Positions 17,072-27,024 of a stretch of DNA of 64,000 nucleotides are shown here, in pieces. Source of the DNA: Flavobacterium sp. KMS (GTDB taxonomy: Bacteria; Bacteroidota; Bacteroidia; Flavobacteriales; Flavobacteriaceae); contig NZ_JSYP01000001.1 of NCBI RefSeq assembly GCF_000813005.1, positions 558,001-622,000 of the forward strand, written 5' to 3'. Under the pieces are notes generated by a model, which was given only the letters and a program-made list of their open reading frames with translations, searched no databases and was not told the DNA's origin. The stretch's first letter is position 1, and each line of letters starts with the position of its first letter. Made by a program: the position numbers and the translations under genes.

Positions 17072-18295
17072 ATGAAATTAAGAAGCCAACATATTAGGTA
17101 CTTGTATAATACATTATTTTTTATACTCTTTTGCTTTACTATAAGTAGTTGTACGGAGCAGTATGCCTTTAAAACCAGTACGTTCGAAAATATTCTTGTT
17201 GTACAAGCAAATATTACAAATGAATATAAAAAACAAGAGATAAAAATCTCCAGATCTTATCGTTTCGAGGAGAGTGGCCCAACTACAGAAGAAGGTGCTA
17301 CTGTTTTTGTAACCGATAATGATAATAATTCCTATTCCTTTAGTCTAGAAAAAACATCAGGCCTATATGTTTCGAACAATGAATTTCAGGCAATTCCAGG
17401 AAAAACATATCAATTAAACATTACGACAAAAGAAGGAAAATCATACTCTTCATCTGTTCAGTCTTTAACCCCTGTTAATGAAATTCAGGTAGAACCAAAG
17501 ATTGAAACTAAAGATGGAGAAAAAGGAGTACAAATAGTTGTGAGCAGCTATGATCCAAATGCAAAAACAAAGTTTTACAGATATGAATATGATGAAACCT
17601 ACAAGGTCGTAGCGCAAAGCTGGACGCCCTATAAACTTGTGTTAGCTCCATTTACAACAAATGGTCGTCCAGATTTCATTGTTGTACCCAGAGAAGGAGA
17701 ATCCCGAATTTGTTTTACCACAAAAAAATCTGATGATTTACTTTTAATGAATACTGTGGGATCGAGCGAAGATCGCATTAATTTACCAATACGTTTTATA
17801 AGTGCCAAAGACCCTATTATTAAGGAACGATATAGTATTATAGTTCGCCAATATGTTCAGAATTTAGAATCCTATACCTATTACAAAACATTAAAAAGTT
17901 TATCTACTTCCGAGAGCATCTTTTCACAAGTTCAGCCAGGATTTAACTATGGAAATTTAAAATCTAATGATAATTCTAGTGAAAAAATAATTGGATTTTT
18001 TGAAGTATCATCAATTTCATCAAAAAGAATATTTTTTAGTTATAGAGATATCTTTATAGATGAACCATATCCTCCATATCCCTCCGAATGTGCTTACGAG
18101 TCATATAAAAACTGTTGGGGACAAACAGAAGATAGATCTTGTAGAGGCGAAAAAATACTTTCGATTGTTAATGGCCCCGGATTGGATGTCTTATATTATG
18201 GAACCGATAAAGATTCGTTTGTATTTATTACCGCAGCTTGTACAGATTGTACTAAAATTTCATCTAACATTAAACCTTTATTTTGGATAGACTAA
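17072..18295 (+). CDS. DUF4249 lipoprotein, copy 2
   Basis: 407-residue paralogue of the preceding gene, with the same lipobox (TISSC) and nearly the same first 150 residues. Divergence is concentrated at about residues 185-215 and in the Cys-containing C-terminal 90 residues (CAYESYKNCWG, CTDC). The family is known as a companion of TonB receptors. Its last 13 bp overlap the TTG start of the plug-domain gene, suggesting translational coupling. Two slightly different surface lipoproteins served by one receptor could widen ligand range; this is inference. Confidence 0.85.
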   Translation: MKLRSQHIRYLYNTLFFILFCFTISSCTEQYAFKTSTFENILVVQANITNEYKKQEIKISRSYRFEESGPTTEEGATVFVTDNDNNSYSFSLEKTSGLYVSNNEFQAIPGKTYQLNITTKEGKSYSSSVQSLTPVNEIQVEPKIETKDGEKGVQIVVSSYDPNAKTKFYRYEYDETYKVVAQSWTPYKLVLAPFTTNGRPDFIVVPREGESRICFTTKKSDDLLLMNTVGSSEDRINLPIRFISAKDPIIKERYSIIVRQYVQNLESYTYYKTLKSLSTSESIFSQVQPGFNYGNLKSNDNSSEKIIGFFEVSSISSKRIFFSYRDIFIDEPYPPYPSECAYESYKNCWGQTEDRSCRGEKILSIVNGPGLDVLYYGTDKDSFVFITAACTDCTKISSNIKPLFWID

Positions 18296-20058
18296 AAAAA
18301 TCAATAAGCATAGCTATGCTAATAGTAATTAATACATTAGCTACAGCGCAAAATAGTTCATTAAATAAAAATGGATTTATAAGCAGATCAACTAGCGAAA
18401 ATATATTTGTTCACTTAAGCACCTCTACTCTAATTACTGGAGAAACGTTGCATTGCAAATTATATGCTGTAAACCCTGAAAATAATAAATTAAGCAGCAT
18501 TAGCAAAATTGCTCATGTAGAACTTATTGACAGTGAAAATAATCTTATTTTCATGAATAAAATCTATTTAGATAACGGAAAGGGACACGGTGATTTCTTT
18601 ATACCAACAACTATTAACACTGGTAACTACAAGCTTATTGCTTATACAAATTGGATGTTAAACAAAAAAGATTCTAAAGTTTCAGAAATTGATCTTGTAA
18701 TAATAAATCCTTATTTAACGAGTGTAAAAAGCAATTCAAACAATAATTCCTACTCTCAAAAAAAGGAACCAAAAGGTACAGAAACTAAATCAGACTTAGC
18801 CCTGTCACCTACTAAAGACCAAAATTTTGCAATAGAATTAAATAAAGTAAATGCAATAAAAAGAGAACAACTTTCACTTAAAATTAAATCATTAACTGCT
18901 ATTAATAGTAAAGGAAACTACTCTCTTTCTATAAAAAAAATTGACAATTTACCTTCAAAAAAACCATTGAGTTCTTATGAATTTGCAAAGTATAATTCAG
19001 ATAATAAATGGGTAAATACAATAAATGATACCATCTTATTTATACCAGAACTTAGAGGTGAAATAATATCTGGTACAATTACAAATAGTAAAGATTCAAA
19101 ACAAATAAGCGACAAAAGTGTAGCATTATCTATACCTGGAACTGATTTTGGTTTTAAAATCGTTAAGACTAATCAAAATGGTAAATTCAATTTTATTTTA
19201 GATAAAAACCCCAACTATACTAATGTTGTAGCTCAGGTAATAGGAGATGACAAAAATGATTACACGATAGAAATTGATAAAATCAAACCATACACTTTAT
19301 CAGAGTTAAAATTTGCAGATGAGTTAAATCTTACTTCAGATTATAAAAATAGCATTGAAGAAAGATCAATTGCAAACCAAATAGAAAACGCTTATTACTC
19401 CATAAAAAAAGATAGTGTAGAAGCCAATAGTAAAGCTGTATCATTTTTTAATCCATTACAGAAAGAGTATATACTTGGGGACTACACAAGCTTTCCGAGT
19501 TTAAAAGAAACAATAACTGAAGTGGTAAAAGAAGTTTATTACCGTGAAGAAGATAAAAAATATAGCCTTAATGTGAGAGACATAAACTATGATTTAAAAT
19601 ATTTTTCTGAGCCAACATTAGTATTAGTCGACGGATTATTAATCCAGAATGTCAACGAATTATTTGATTACAAAACAGAAAATATATACAAAATAAGTGT
19701 TGTTCCCGGAGTTTATTTTTATGGTCCAAAAGCATTTAATGGCATCATAAGCATCACTACAAAAAGAAATGATTATGTAAGTAAAGAAACTGGAAACTAT
19801 ATTTTGAAATCTGAAATTCAAAGACCTTTAAATAAAACTATCTATTTCAAACAAGATTATACTGATGGTGATAAATACAATAGAATTCCTGATTATAGAT
19901 ACCAATTACTTTGGCAACCAGACTTAACACTGGAAAATAAAGAGAACACAATTTCCTTTTTCACTTCTGATGTATCTGGAGAATATGAAATCAATTTAGA
20001 AGGGTTTACACAAGAAGGAATCCCTGTATCATTGAGAGAAACTTTCGAAGTGAAATAA
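18283..20058 (+). CDS. MG2-like/TonB plug-domain exported protein
   Basis: 591 residues. The start is a TTG overlapping the previous stop by 13 bp; it gives an ideal signal peptide (MDRLKKSISIAMLIV..., cleavage at ATAQ, residue 23), whereas the next ATG (18316) would lose the positive n-region. Residues about 35-130 look like an alpha-2-macroglobulin-type beta domain (ENIFVHLSTSTLITGETLHCKLYA), a CarboxypepD_reg-like stretch is near 260-320, and residues about 440-510 resemble a TonB plug (PTLVLVDGLLIQ, FYGPKAFNGIISITTK) without a following barrel. Such proteins end Bacteroidota receptor operons; function unknown. Confidence 0.7.
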   Translation: MDRLKKSISIAMLIVINTLATAQNSSLNKNGFISRSTSENIFVHLSTSTLITGETLHCKLYAVNPENNKLSSISKIAHVELIDSENNLIFMNKIYLDNGKGHGDFFIPTTINTGNYKLIAYTNWMLNKKDSKVSEIDLVIINPYLTSVKSNSNNNSYSQKKEPKGTETKSDLALSPTKDQNFAIELNKVNAIKREQLSLKIKSLTAINSKGNYSLSIKKIDNLPSKKPLSSYEFAKYNSDNKWVNTINDTILFIPELRGEIISGTITNSKDSKQISDKSVALSIPGTDFGFKIVKTNQNGKFNFILDKNPNYTNVVAQVIGDDKNDYTIEIDKIKPYTLSELKFADELNLTSDYKNSIEERSIANQIENAYYSIKKDSVEANSKAVSFFNPLQKEYILGDYTSFPSLKETITEVVKEVYYREEDKKYSLNVRDINYDLKYFSEPTLVLVDGLLIQNVNELFDYKTENIYKISVVPGVYFYGPKAFNGIISITTKRNDYVSKETGNYILKSEIQRPLNKTIYFKQDYTDGDKYNRIPDYRYQLLWQPDLTLENKENTISFFTSDVSGEYEINLEGFTQEGIPVSLRETFEVK

Positions 20059-20138
20059 TTATTTTTAAATTTTTGTAACTTTTTTGCAACTTCATACGTA
20101 TAACCATTTGTACACTTAAAAATTGAGGAGACAAAAAC

Positions 20139-21002
20139 ATGAGACAACTTAAAATCACCAAGCAGGTAACCAATCGTGAGACTGCTTCATTAGACAAATA
20201 TTTACAAGAAATTGGAAAAGTTGACCTAATTACCGCTGACGAAGAAGTAGAGTTAGCACAAAAAATTAAAGCTGGTGATCAAAGAGCATTAGAAAAATTA
20301 ACAAAAGCCAACTTACGTTTTGTGGTTTCGGTGGCAAAACAATATCAAAATCAAGGGTTAACACTTCCCGATTTAATAAACGAAGGAAATTTAGGTTTGA
20401 TTAAAGCGGCACAACGTTTTGATGAAACACGTGGTTTCAAATTTATATCATACGCAGTTTGGTGGATTCGTCAATCGATTCTTCAAGCATTAGCAGAACA
20501 ATCACGTATCGTTCGTTTACCTTTAAATAAAATTGGTTCTATCAATAAAATCAACAAGATGTATGCATTATTAGAGCAATCTAATGAGCGTCCACCATCT
20601 GCTGAAGAAATTGCTAAGGAACTAGACATGACAGTAAATGACGTAAAAGAGTCAATGAAAAACTCTGGTCGTCACCTATCAATGGATGCACCTCTTGTAG
20701 AAGGAGAAGATTCAAACCTTTACGATGTATTACGTTCTGGTGAATCTCCAAATCCTGACAGAGAGTTAATTCACGAATCATTACGTACAGAAATCGAACG
20801 TTCATTAGAAACATTAACTCCAAGAGAGGCAGATGTAGTTCGTTTATATTTTGGTCTTGGAGACCAACACCCAATGACTCTGGAAGAAATTGGAGAAACT
20901 TTCGACCTAACTCGTGAGCGTGTACGTCAGATTAAAGAAAAAGCAATCCGTAGATTAAAACATACTTCAAGAAGTAAAATTCTTAAAACTTATTTAGGTT
21001 AA
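20139..21002 (+). CDS. rpoD: primary RNA polymerase sigma factor (RpoD/SigA)
   Basis: 287-residue sigma-70 factor of the short Bacteroidota housekeeping type, lacking region 1.1 and the long non-conserved insert. Region 1.2 (about 13-45), region 2 with [18 protein letters not shown] and [11 protein letters not shown], region 3 (about 130-200) and region 4 with [20 protein letters not shown] (about 246-265) are clear. It is expected to read the TTG/TAnnTTTG promoters seen throughout the window. It is a single-gene unit followed by a hairpin terminator. Confidence 0.97.
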   Translation: MRQLKITKQVTNRETASLDKYLQEIGKVDLITADEEVELAQKIKAGDQRALEKLTKANLRFVVSVAKQYQNQGLTLPDLINEGNLGLIKAAQRFDETRGFKFISYAVWWIRQSILQALAEQSRIVRLPLNKIGSINKINKMYALLEQSNERPPSAEEIAKELDMTVNDVKESMKNSGRHLSMDAPLVEGEDSNLYDVLRSGESPNPDRELIHESLRTEIERSLETLTPREADVVRLYFGLGDQHPMTLEEIGETFDLTRERVRQIKEKAIRRLKHTSRSKILKTYLG

Positions 21003-21510
21003 AACTAGCCTTAAAGTTAGAAAGTTTATAAAGTCCAAAAGTTTAGGCTTTAAGACGTTTAACTTTCGACTAAACAGTAAACAACAGTTTGATTGACTGT
21101 TCGTTTTTTGATTGATGATTGAAACTCCGGCTGATTACCGGAGTTTTATTTTTTTATACCATCAACTATTTCACCTTATAATTGGGCGTGCCCTTCCGTA
21201 AAAACTACAGGTCAGGCTTTCGCACTCGCTTTTTTTAAATCATTCCACTACGTTACATCATTTAAAAAAGAGCTCAAACAATTGCTCAATCCCTCACGCA
21301 AAACCATTTTAGTAGTCGAAGGTTTTCATGTCTTATATTGAATTTTAAACGCAAAGAACACAAAGCTTTGTGAACTTTGCGTAAATCCTTGTGCCCTTTG
21401 CGGTTAAAAAAACAGCATAAAATACCCTAATGAACTTTACATAAATCCTTACGAACTTTGCGGTTAAAAAAATTACCTTTGCAAAAAATAACACAACACA
21501 CAACTACACA
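21003..21510. repeat. intergenic region with terminator and two dispersed repeats
   Basis: No gene. A terminator hairpin lies at 21122-21158. At 21184-21300 there is a block starting GGGCGTGCCCTTCCGTAAAA and ending AATCCCTCACGCA, with an internal inverted repeat (CTTTTTTTAAATCATT with AATGATTTAAAAAAG-like arms); from memory this resembles a widespread Bacteroidota intergenic element. At 21341-21410 is an AT/CTTTGCG-type repeat (ACGCAAAG, CTTTGCGTAAATCC, CTTTGCGGTTAAA) that also occurs, inverted, near 48550. Confidence 0.55.
21122..21158 (+). terminator. rho-independent terminator after rpoD
   Basis: Stem AAACTCCGG with CCGGAGTTT, loop CTGATTA, followed by a T-rich tract. Confidence 0.85.
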
Positions 21511-22173
21511 ATGAAAAATACACTTATTGCACCGTCTGTTCTTGCTGCCGATTTTGCAAACTTACAACGTGACATCGAGATGATTAACAATAGTCAAGCC
21601 GATTGGTTTCATATAGACATCATGGATGGCGTTTTTGTTCCAAACATTTCTTTCGGAATGCCCGTTTTAGAAGCAATTAACAAACATGCAAAAAAAACTA
21701 TCGATGTTCACTTAATGATAGTTGATCCAGATAGATATATTAAAACTTTTGCCGACTTAGGCGCTAATATATTAAGCGTACATTATGAAGCTTGTACACA
21801 TCTTCATAGAACCTTACAAGCGATTAAAGCAGAAGGAATGAAAGCTGGAGTAGCAATTAATCCACATACAAACATAGACTTACTAGAAGATGTTATAAAC
21901 GACATCGATTTGGTTTGTATCATGAGTGTAAATCCTGGTTTTGGGGGACAATCATTTATCGAGAATACATACGCAAAAGTTAAAAAACTAAAAGATTTAA
22001 TTACCAGAAAAAATGCATCTACAATTATTGAAATTGATGGTGGTGTAACTAATAAAAATGCAAAACAATTAGTCGAAGCTGGAGCAGACGTTCTAGTAGC
22101 AGGAAGTTTCGTTTTTAAAGCCGAAAACCCAACAGCAACAATTGCCGATTTAAAAGCATTGACTTCTTTTTAA
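21511..22173 (+). CDS. rpe: ribulose-phosphate 3-epimerase
   Basis: 220-residue TIM-barrel enzyme interconverting ribulose-5-phosphate and xylulose-5-phosphate in the pentose phosphate pathway. The metal-binding and catalytic residues are visible: His34 and Asp36 in FHIDIMDG, His67 in VHLMIVDP, Asp176 in IEIDGGV; MSVNPGFGGQSF is the phosphate-binding loop. Length is typical. It is monocistronic, with a strong terminator 26 bp after the stop. Confidence 0.97.
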   Translation: MKNTLIAPSVLAADFANLQRDIEMINNSQADWFHIDIMDGVFVPNISFGMPVLEAINKHAKKTIDVHLMIVDPDRYIKTFADLGANILSVHYEACTHLHRTLQAIKAEGMKAGVAINPHTNIDLLEDVINDIDLVCIMSVNPGFGGQSFIENTYAKVKKLKDLITRKNASTIIEIDGGVTNKNAKQLVEAGADVLVAGSFVFKAENPTATIADLKALTSF

Positions 22174-22198
22174 TTTCTTTAGAAGTAAATAAAAATAC

Positions 22199-22230
22199 AA
22201 AAGCCGAAGTATCTCTTCGGCTTTTTTTAT
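22199..22230 (+). terminator. rho-independent terminator after rpe
   Basis: Stem AAAAGCCGAAG (22199-22209) with CTTCGGCTTTT (22215-22225), 5-nt loop and T run. Confidence 0.92.
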
Positions 22231-22280
22231 GTTCATTGTAAAAATGTAAAGAATTTCCACGCTATCGTTGTTTTATTTAC

Positions 22281-22412
22281 CACATAGAAACATAGATACT
22301 ATATGTTATAAAGAACACAAAAAGAAATACATTCCTTTCACATAGCCAACTCTGTGCCTTTTAAATAAGTGAAACGTCTTTTTTAAGAATATAAAATCTA
22401 TGTTTCTATGTG
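22281..22412. repeat. palindromic dispersed repeat A, copy 1
   Basis: 132 bp with terminal inverted repeats CACATAGAAACATAG (22281-22295) and CTATGTTTCTATGTG (22398-22412). The interior matches, in reverse complement, the element at 55239-55377 almost throughout (for example AGAAATACATTCCTTTCACATAG here, and the inverse there). No coding potential. It looks like a MITE- or REP-like unit, but no cognate transposase is in the window. Confidence 0.75.
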
Positions 22413-22438
22413 TTAAAATAATTGTACCAAAACCATTC

Positions 22439-23278
22439 TTAGCTCAACAAAACTTTAGCTTTTCGATATCCCGTTAAACTAATGTTTCTGTGCTTCTTAA
22501 AGAATTTATTCAGATGACTTTCGTCAGAAAAACCAAATTCATCTACAATCTCATTAATTCGCATATCGCTAAAACTTAATCGGTGCTCTATCAATCTAAT
22601 TTTATAATTTGAAATAAAAGACTGAATCGTTTCTCCACAATGATTCTTGAAATAACTCCCCAAATACGTATCCGATATATCAAATTTCTCCGCTATTGCA
22701 GAAGCTTTCAATTTTTGAGGACACAAAATATTAGATTGAATGTAATTTATGATTTCCAAAATTCTTTTATCTGCATTCTCCTTTATCCCAACGGGTTTTA
22801 TTTTAGCAATATTTCTTGCAGCAATTACAATCAATGCATTTACGTAATGAATAATTAAATCTTCATCATAAATATCTTTGTTATCAATACTATGTATCAA
22901 AGATTCTGCAATAGACTTAACAAGAAATTCATCTTCTTTACGATTTAAAATACAGCCTGATAAATGAGTTGCATAATGCAATATACATTCAATATGATCG
23001 ATACTTTTCGACTTATAATCTCTTACATATTCACTATTAAGTTTAACCAATAAAAACTCTGTAGTTGTAACGATATCAAACGTATGATAATCATTTGGCG
23101 TAAGCAACATTAAATTACCCGCTTGATAAGAGATACAATTTCCGTTAATATGAAGAAATCCATTTCCTGAAATAACATAAACCATCTGGAAAAAGCTGAA
23201 TTGCGAATTTCCGATAGGACATTCATTAACCTTCTTATAAATTACCTCGACAGATTGGTGCATATTTTCTTTTCTCAT
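22439..23278 (-). CDS. AraC-family transcriptional regulator
   Basis: 279 residues from the ATG at 23278 (15 extra in-frame codons upstream are not family-like). The N-terminal half is a cupin-like sensing domain (FQMVYVISGNGFLHINGN, YQAGNLMLLTPNDYHTF). The last 100 residues hold the two AraC helix-turn-helix motifs (KASAIAEKFDISDTYLGSYF and RINEIVDEFGFSDESHLNKFF). It is transcribed divergently from the MFS exporter with 85 bp between start codons, so it very likely controls that exporter in response to a small ligand. Confidence 0.9.
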   Translation of the reverse strand: MRKENMHQSVEVIYKKVNECPIGNSQFSFFQMVYVISGNGFLHINGNCISYQAGNLMLLTPNDYHTFDIVTTTEFLLVKLNSEYVRDYKSKSIDHIECILHYATHLSGCILNRKEDEFLVKSIAESLIHSIDNKDIYDEDLIIHYVNALIVIAARNIAKIKPVGIKENADKRILEIINYIQSNILCPQKLKASAIAEKFDISDTYLGSYFKNHCGETIQSFISNYKIRLIEHRLSFSDMRINEIVDEFGFSDESHLNKFFKKHRNISLTGYRKAKVLLS

Positions 23279-23363
23279 CTTGCAAAGATACCTCTTTATC
23301 ATAAAATTGTACCGAAATATCAATCATACTCAGTTTATTTTTGCTAAATATAAAAACTTAAAA

Positions 23364-24899
23364 ATGACGCAAAAATTTAAACTCACCAAAAATACAATTG
23401 CCTTAATCGCCATTTGTCTAGCCACATTAATGTTCTCACTAGAAATTTCGAGTGTTCCTGTAATTCTCCCAACTCTCGAAAAAGTCTTAAACGCTAACCT
23501 TCGGGATATGCAATGGATAATGAATATTTATACTATTGGTTGTACCGCAGTTCTTATGGCAGCTGGAACTCTGGCCGATCGCTATGGTCGAAAACGCATT
23601 CTTATCATCACTTTAATTCTGTTTGGGATTTCCTCCTTAATATGCGGTTTAGCACAAAATGTAACCGTATTAATTATAAGTCGATTTTTTCAGGGAGTAA
23701 GTGGCGGTGCAATGCTTATATGCCAAGTAGCTACTTTATCCTATCAATTTCAGGAAGGAAAAGAACGCAGTAGGGCTTTTAGCATCTGGGGAATAATCCT
23801 TGGGGTCGGTTTAGGATTCGGACCTATTATTGGTGGTTCAATCACAGCTTTATTATCTTGGGAATGGGTATTCTTAATACATGTTCCAATAGCTATTATA
23901 GCTGCTATTCTTGTTTATAGTAATGTAAATGAATCCAAAGATCCTCAAGCCAAAAAACTAGACATTTGGGGAATGCTCACCTTGTCTATATCCATTTTTG
24001 GGCTTACTTATTTTATTACACAAGGACCAGATTTAGGTTTCTCTAGCCCTATTGCCCTAGCAAGTATCCTTATTGCGTTGATAAGTTTAATACTTTTTAT
24101 AAAGGTCGAAAAAATAAACCCTCATCCCATGTTTGATTTCTCGGTATTTAAAATTCGTAATTTCTCTGGCGCTATCTTTGGCTCAATCGGTATGAATTTT
24201 AGTTTTTGGCCGTTTATAATTTACTTACCTATTTATTTTCAAAGTTGCTTGGGTTACGATGTTGTAACAGTAGGACTCTCATTACTTGCCTATACCCTAC
24301 CTACTCTAATTATACCTCCGTTGGCAGAATATCTTTCAGTTCGCTATCGTTCAGGAGTAGTAATTCCTTTGGGATTGTTTATACTAGGATTAGGCTTTAT
24401 TGTTATGAGATATGGTACCGTAGCAGAAAATCCTAGTTGGCTCACTATGCTTCCTGGTTCTCTTTTGTCAGGTATTGGCTTAGGCTTAACTAACACGCCT
24501 GTAACCAATACTACAACTAGTTCTGTATCGAGTAATCGAGCAGGAATGGCTTCGGGAATAGACATGAGCGCACGAATGATTTCATTATCTATAAATATTG
24601 CCTTAATGGGTTTTATACTAGTCGAAGGAATCTTTTCTCATTTATCAACTGCCTTTTCTGAATCTCTAAATCGAGAAACATTACGTTCATTAGCAGAAAA
24701 AATAGCAGCAGGAAACTTCTCCTCTCTCAATCAAGATTTTCCTGAACTAACTTCATTAGATGCATCAGGTCGAATTGTACACGAAGCGCTTGCACATGGT
24801 TTTGACTTAATCCTCTTGTACGGAGGTTTTGGAGTCTGGATTTTAGCATTGATTAGTTTTTATTTTTTTAATTCTTCTAAAAAGACATTAAGAAACTAA
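23364..24899 (+). CDS. MFS drug exporter, DHA2 family (EmrB/QacA type)
   Basis: 511-residue inner-membrane transporter from the ATG at 23364 (MTQKFKLTKN); the longer in-frame N-terminus is rejected because it runs into the regulator's promoter and lacks family similarity. Fourteen hydrophobic segments are expected from the pattern. Motif A (AGTLADRYGRKR, about 60-71) and the DHA2-type antiporter motif C in segment 5 (WGIILGVGLGFGPIIGG) are visible. It probably expels toxic compounds by proton antiport. Control by the divergent AraC regulator is inferred from position. Confidence 0.9.
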   Translation: MTQKFKLTKNTIALIAICLATLMFSLEISSVPVILPTLEKVLNANLRDMQWIMNIYTIGCTAVLMAAGTLADRYGRKRILIITLILFGISSLICGLAQNVTVLIISRFFQGVSGGAMLICQVATLSYQFQEGKERSRAFSIWGIILGVGLGFGPIIGGSITALLSWEWVFLIHVPIAIIAAILVYSNVNESKDPQAKKLDIWGMLTLSISIFGLTYFITQGPDLGFSSPIALASILIALISLILFIKVEKINPHPMFDFSVFKIRNFSGAIFGSIGMNFSFWPFIIYLPIYFQSCLGYDVVTVGLSLLAYTLPTLIIPPLAEYLSVRYRSGVVIPLGLFILGLGFIVMRYGTVAENPSWLTMLPGSLLSGIGLGLTNTPVTNTTTSSVSSNRAGMASGIDMSARMISLSINIALMGFILVEGIFSHLSTAFSESLNRETLRSLAEKIAAGNFSSLNQDFPELTSLDASGRIVHEALAHGFDLILLYGGFGVWILALISFYFFNSSKKTLRN

Positions 24900-25463
24900 A
24901 GTACTAAGGTTTCTGTAGATACACTGAAAAAGGTTCAGAGGGACTGAGGAACTGAGGTACAAAGGTTTCCTATCGATTACGTTTAAAAAACTCAGCTCTT
25001 TTTTTAGTTAACCATAAAATAACCACAAACTTGTCTTTCTGAGGGACGAAGGCACGAGCGATAGCGAACTGGCAAAGCAATCTCCGCGAGTGGCTCGACA
25101 AGTTTGTGTTAGTTTCTCGCGGAGGTGCCTCATTCTTCGGCATGACTAGATTGTGTTTAGAAAGAAAAGCAATGAGTAACAAAGGTTCAAAGATTCCCTA
25201 TCGACGCACTTAAAAATCCTTTTAATCTTATTAATTCTATAGTAAAACGAAGGTTTTTCATCAATAAAAATTTCTTTAGAATAATAATCACATTTCCATT
25301 TTAGATAAATTATATTTCTTTAAAATTTAACATTTCAAAATTAAGTTCTTAACTTAGCGTAAATTCTTATTTTTTCAGTAAAACCACATCCAAAAACAAG
25401 CTGAAAAATAATTCATTCTACATTCCATTTTCTATTACCCATTAGCTAATCAATTAAGACAAT
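24900..25463. repeat. intergenic repeat region
   Basis: No gene. It holds two copies of the AAAGGTTTCCTATCGAT-type repeat (near 24950-24977 and 25180-25207) and between them (25029-25156) an imperfect palindrome whose inner arms are CTCCGCGAG and CTCGCGGAG, with outer arms ending GGCAC/GTGCC. Related pieces recur near 35660, 35815 and 41460-41582. The last 200 bp are plain AT-rich sequence leading to the serine hydrolase gene. Confidence 0.55.
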
Positions 25464-26789
25464 ATGAAACAAACCTATTTTTATTCCAGTGTATTATTTT
25501 CCTGTTCAATATTATTATCAAGTAACATTGGTAATGCTCAAGAGAAAACCAAATATCTAAATGCTGAACAGAGTGATCCTATAAAAATGGGCTGGATGGT
25601 AGGTTCTCCTCCACCTGCTGACCGTCTTGTACGTTTTGATGATGGCAGTTTTTTTCAATTTCCAGCACTAAGATGGAGCGTAGCACATATGCGCCAATTT
25701 ATGCCAACAGTAAATGTTTCTCGTGGTTTAGGAAATTCAACTCCATTAGAATCAAATATTAAAAGTGACATTGATCAAATTAAATTCAAACCTCTAAACG
25801 AGAAAAAAACAATTTCCTGGGAAGAATCGTTGCAAAAAACCTATGCCGATGGTGTTATTATCATGCACCACGGAAAGATTGTATATGAAAAATATCTTGG
25901 AGCATTAACCACCGATGGACAACATGCTGCCATGTCTGTAACAAAATCTTTTACGGGAACACTTGGGATTATGTTGGTCGAAGAAGGTCTTATAGATCCT
26001 ACCAAACTAGTGTCAGAATATATTCCAGAACTTCAAAATTCAGCTTTTGGAGATGCAACTGTAAGACAAGTAATGGATATGACTACCGCTTTACAGTTTA
26101 GTGAGGATTATGCTGATCCTAATGCCGAAATATGGAAATTTTCGGCAGCAGGTAATCCGCTACCAAAACCTAAAGATTACACTGGACCTAAAACCTATTA
26201 CGAGTACCTACCAACGGTTAAGAAAAAAGGAACTCATGGAGATGCATTTGGCTATAAAACAGTAAACTCTGATGTTTTGGGATGGATTATTGCCAGAGTT
26301 ACAGGAAAAACTGTTGCCGAAGTTTTATCCGAAAAAATATGGAAGAAACTAGGAACAGAACAAGATGGGTATTACTCTGTAGATGCTGCAGGAACTCCTT
26401 TTGCTGGAGGTGGTTATAATTTAGGCTTAAGAGATTTGGCACGCTTTGGTCAGTTAATTTTAAATAACGGAAAAGCTGGCGATCAACAAATTATCCCAAA
26501 ATCGGCAATTGATGACATCAAAAAAGGAGGAAACAAAAAAGCATTTGCAAAAGCAAACTATACGCTATTAAAAGGATGGAGCTACCGAAATATGTGGTGG
26601 ATAACTAATAATGATAATGGTGCATTTTGTGCTCGTGGCGTACATGGACAACTTATTTATATAGACCCAAAAGCGGATATGGTTATTGTGCGTTTTGCAT
26701 CTAACCCAGTTGCTGCAAACTCAGCTAATGATCCCTATTCTTTACCAGCTTACGAGGCTATAGCAAAATACCTTATTAAGGGGAAATAA
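25464..26789 (+). CDS. serine hydrolase, class C beta-lactamase fold (NylB-like)
   Basis: 441-residue secreted hydrolase with signal peptide (cleavage near GNAQ, residue 25). The catalytic SxxK is SVTK (Ser158-Lys161). Tyr216 in FSEDY matches the position of the catalytic Tyr in 6-aminohexanoate-dimer hydrolase (NylB) relatives, and YKTVNSDVLGW (about 264-274) and GVHGQLIY match later motifs. The family includes esterases, D-aminopeptidases and amide hydrolases, so the substrate cannot be assigned. Located alone, flanked on both sides by repeat-rich DNA. Confidence 0.85.
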   Translation: MKQTYFYSSVLFSCSILLSSNIGNAQEKTKYLNAEQSDPIKMGWMVGSPPPADRLVRFDDGSFFQFPALRWSVAHMRQFMPTVNVSRGLGNSTPLESNIKSDIDQIKFKPLNEKKTISWEESLQKTYADGVIIMHHGKIVYEKYLGALTTDGQHAAMSVTKSFTGTLGIMLVEEGLIDPTKLVSEYIPELQNSAFGDATVRQVMDMTTALQFSEDYADPNAEIWKFSAAGNPLPKPKDYTGPKTYYEYLPTVKKKGTHGDAFGYKTVNSDVLGWIIARVTGKTVAEVLSEKIWKKLGTEQDGYYSVDAAGTPFAGGGYNLGLRDLARFGQLILNNGKAGDQQIIPKSAIDDIKKGGNKKAFAKANYTLLKGWSYRNMWWITNNDNGAFCARGVHGQLIYIDPKADMVIVRFASNPVAANSANDPYSLPAYEAIAKYLIKGK

Positions 26790-26855
26790 TTACCCAAATC
26801 ATATTGCTTAAACGTGAAAACATTAAATACTAATTAAAAGATTCCAACCAAAAAG

Positions 26856-26942
26856 TTAACCATGTAAGTGATTAAGTTCATTTAAGTTTAAGCCTAATTA
26901 GTTAGTCACGCTTATATTTACTTAAATCACTTATATGGTTAA
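26856..26942. repeat. palindromic dispersed repeat B, copy 1
   Basis: 87 bp bounded by TTAACCATGTAAGTGAT and its near-complement ATCACTTATATGGTTAA. A second copy in the same orientation is at 51986-52069. The middle (CATTTAAGTTT, TTAGTCA, GCTTATATTT) is also shared. Non-coding. Confidence 0.75.
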
Positions 26943-27024
26943 AATATTTTTATTGAATTGTTAATGCAGTGAATGTAATCAAATCAGTACTTCAAACATA
27001 GAAGGCAATAGATACTCATATTAT

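Noticed and set aside
21341..21410. tRNA or small structured RNA
   Set aside because: The CTTTGCG units recur elsewhere (48550) as degenerate repeats and no cloverleaf can be drawn.
24970..25182. 70-codon minus-strand frame
   Set aside because: Covers the palindromic intergenic repeat; no protein character.
25464..26789. Antibiotic-resistance beta-lactamase
   Set aside because: SxxK is present but the other motifs fit NylB/esterase relatives, not class C resistance enzymes.
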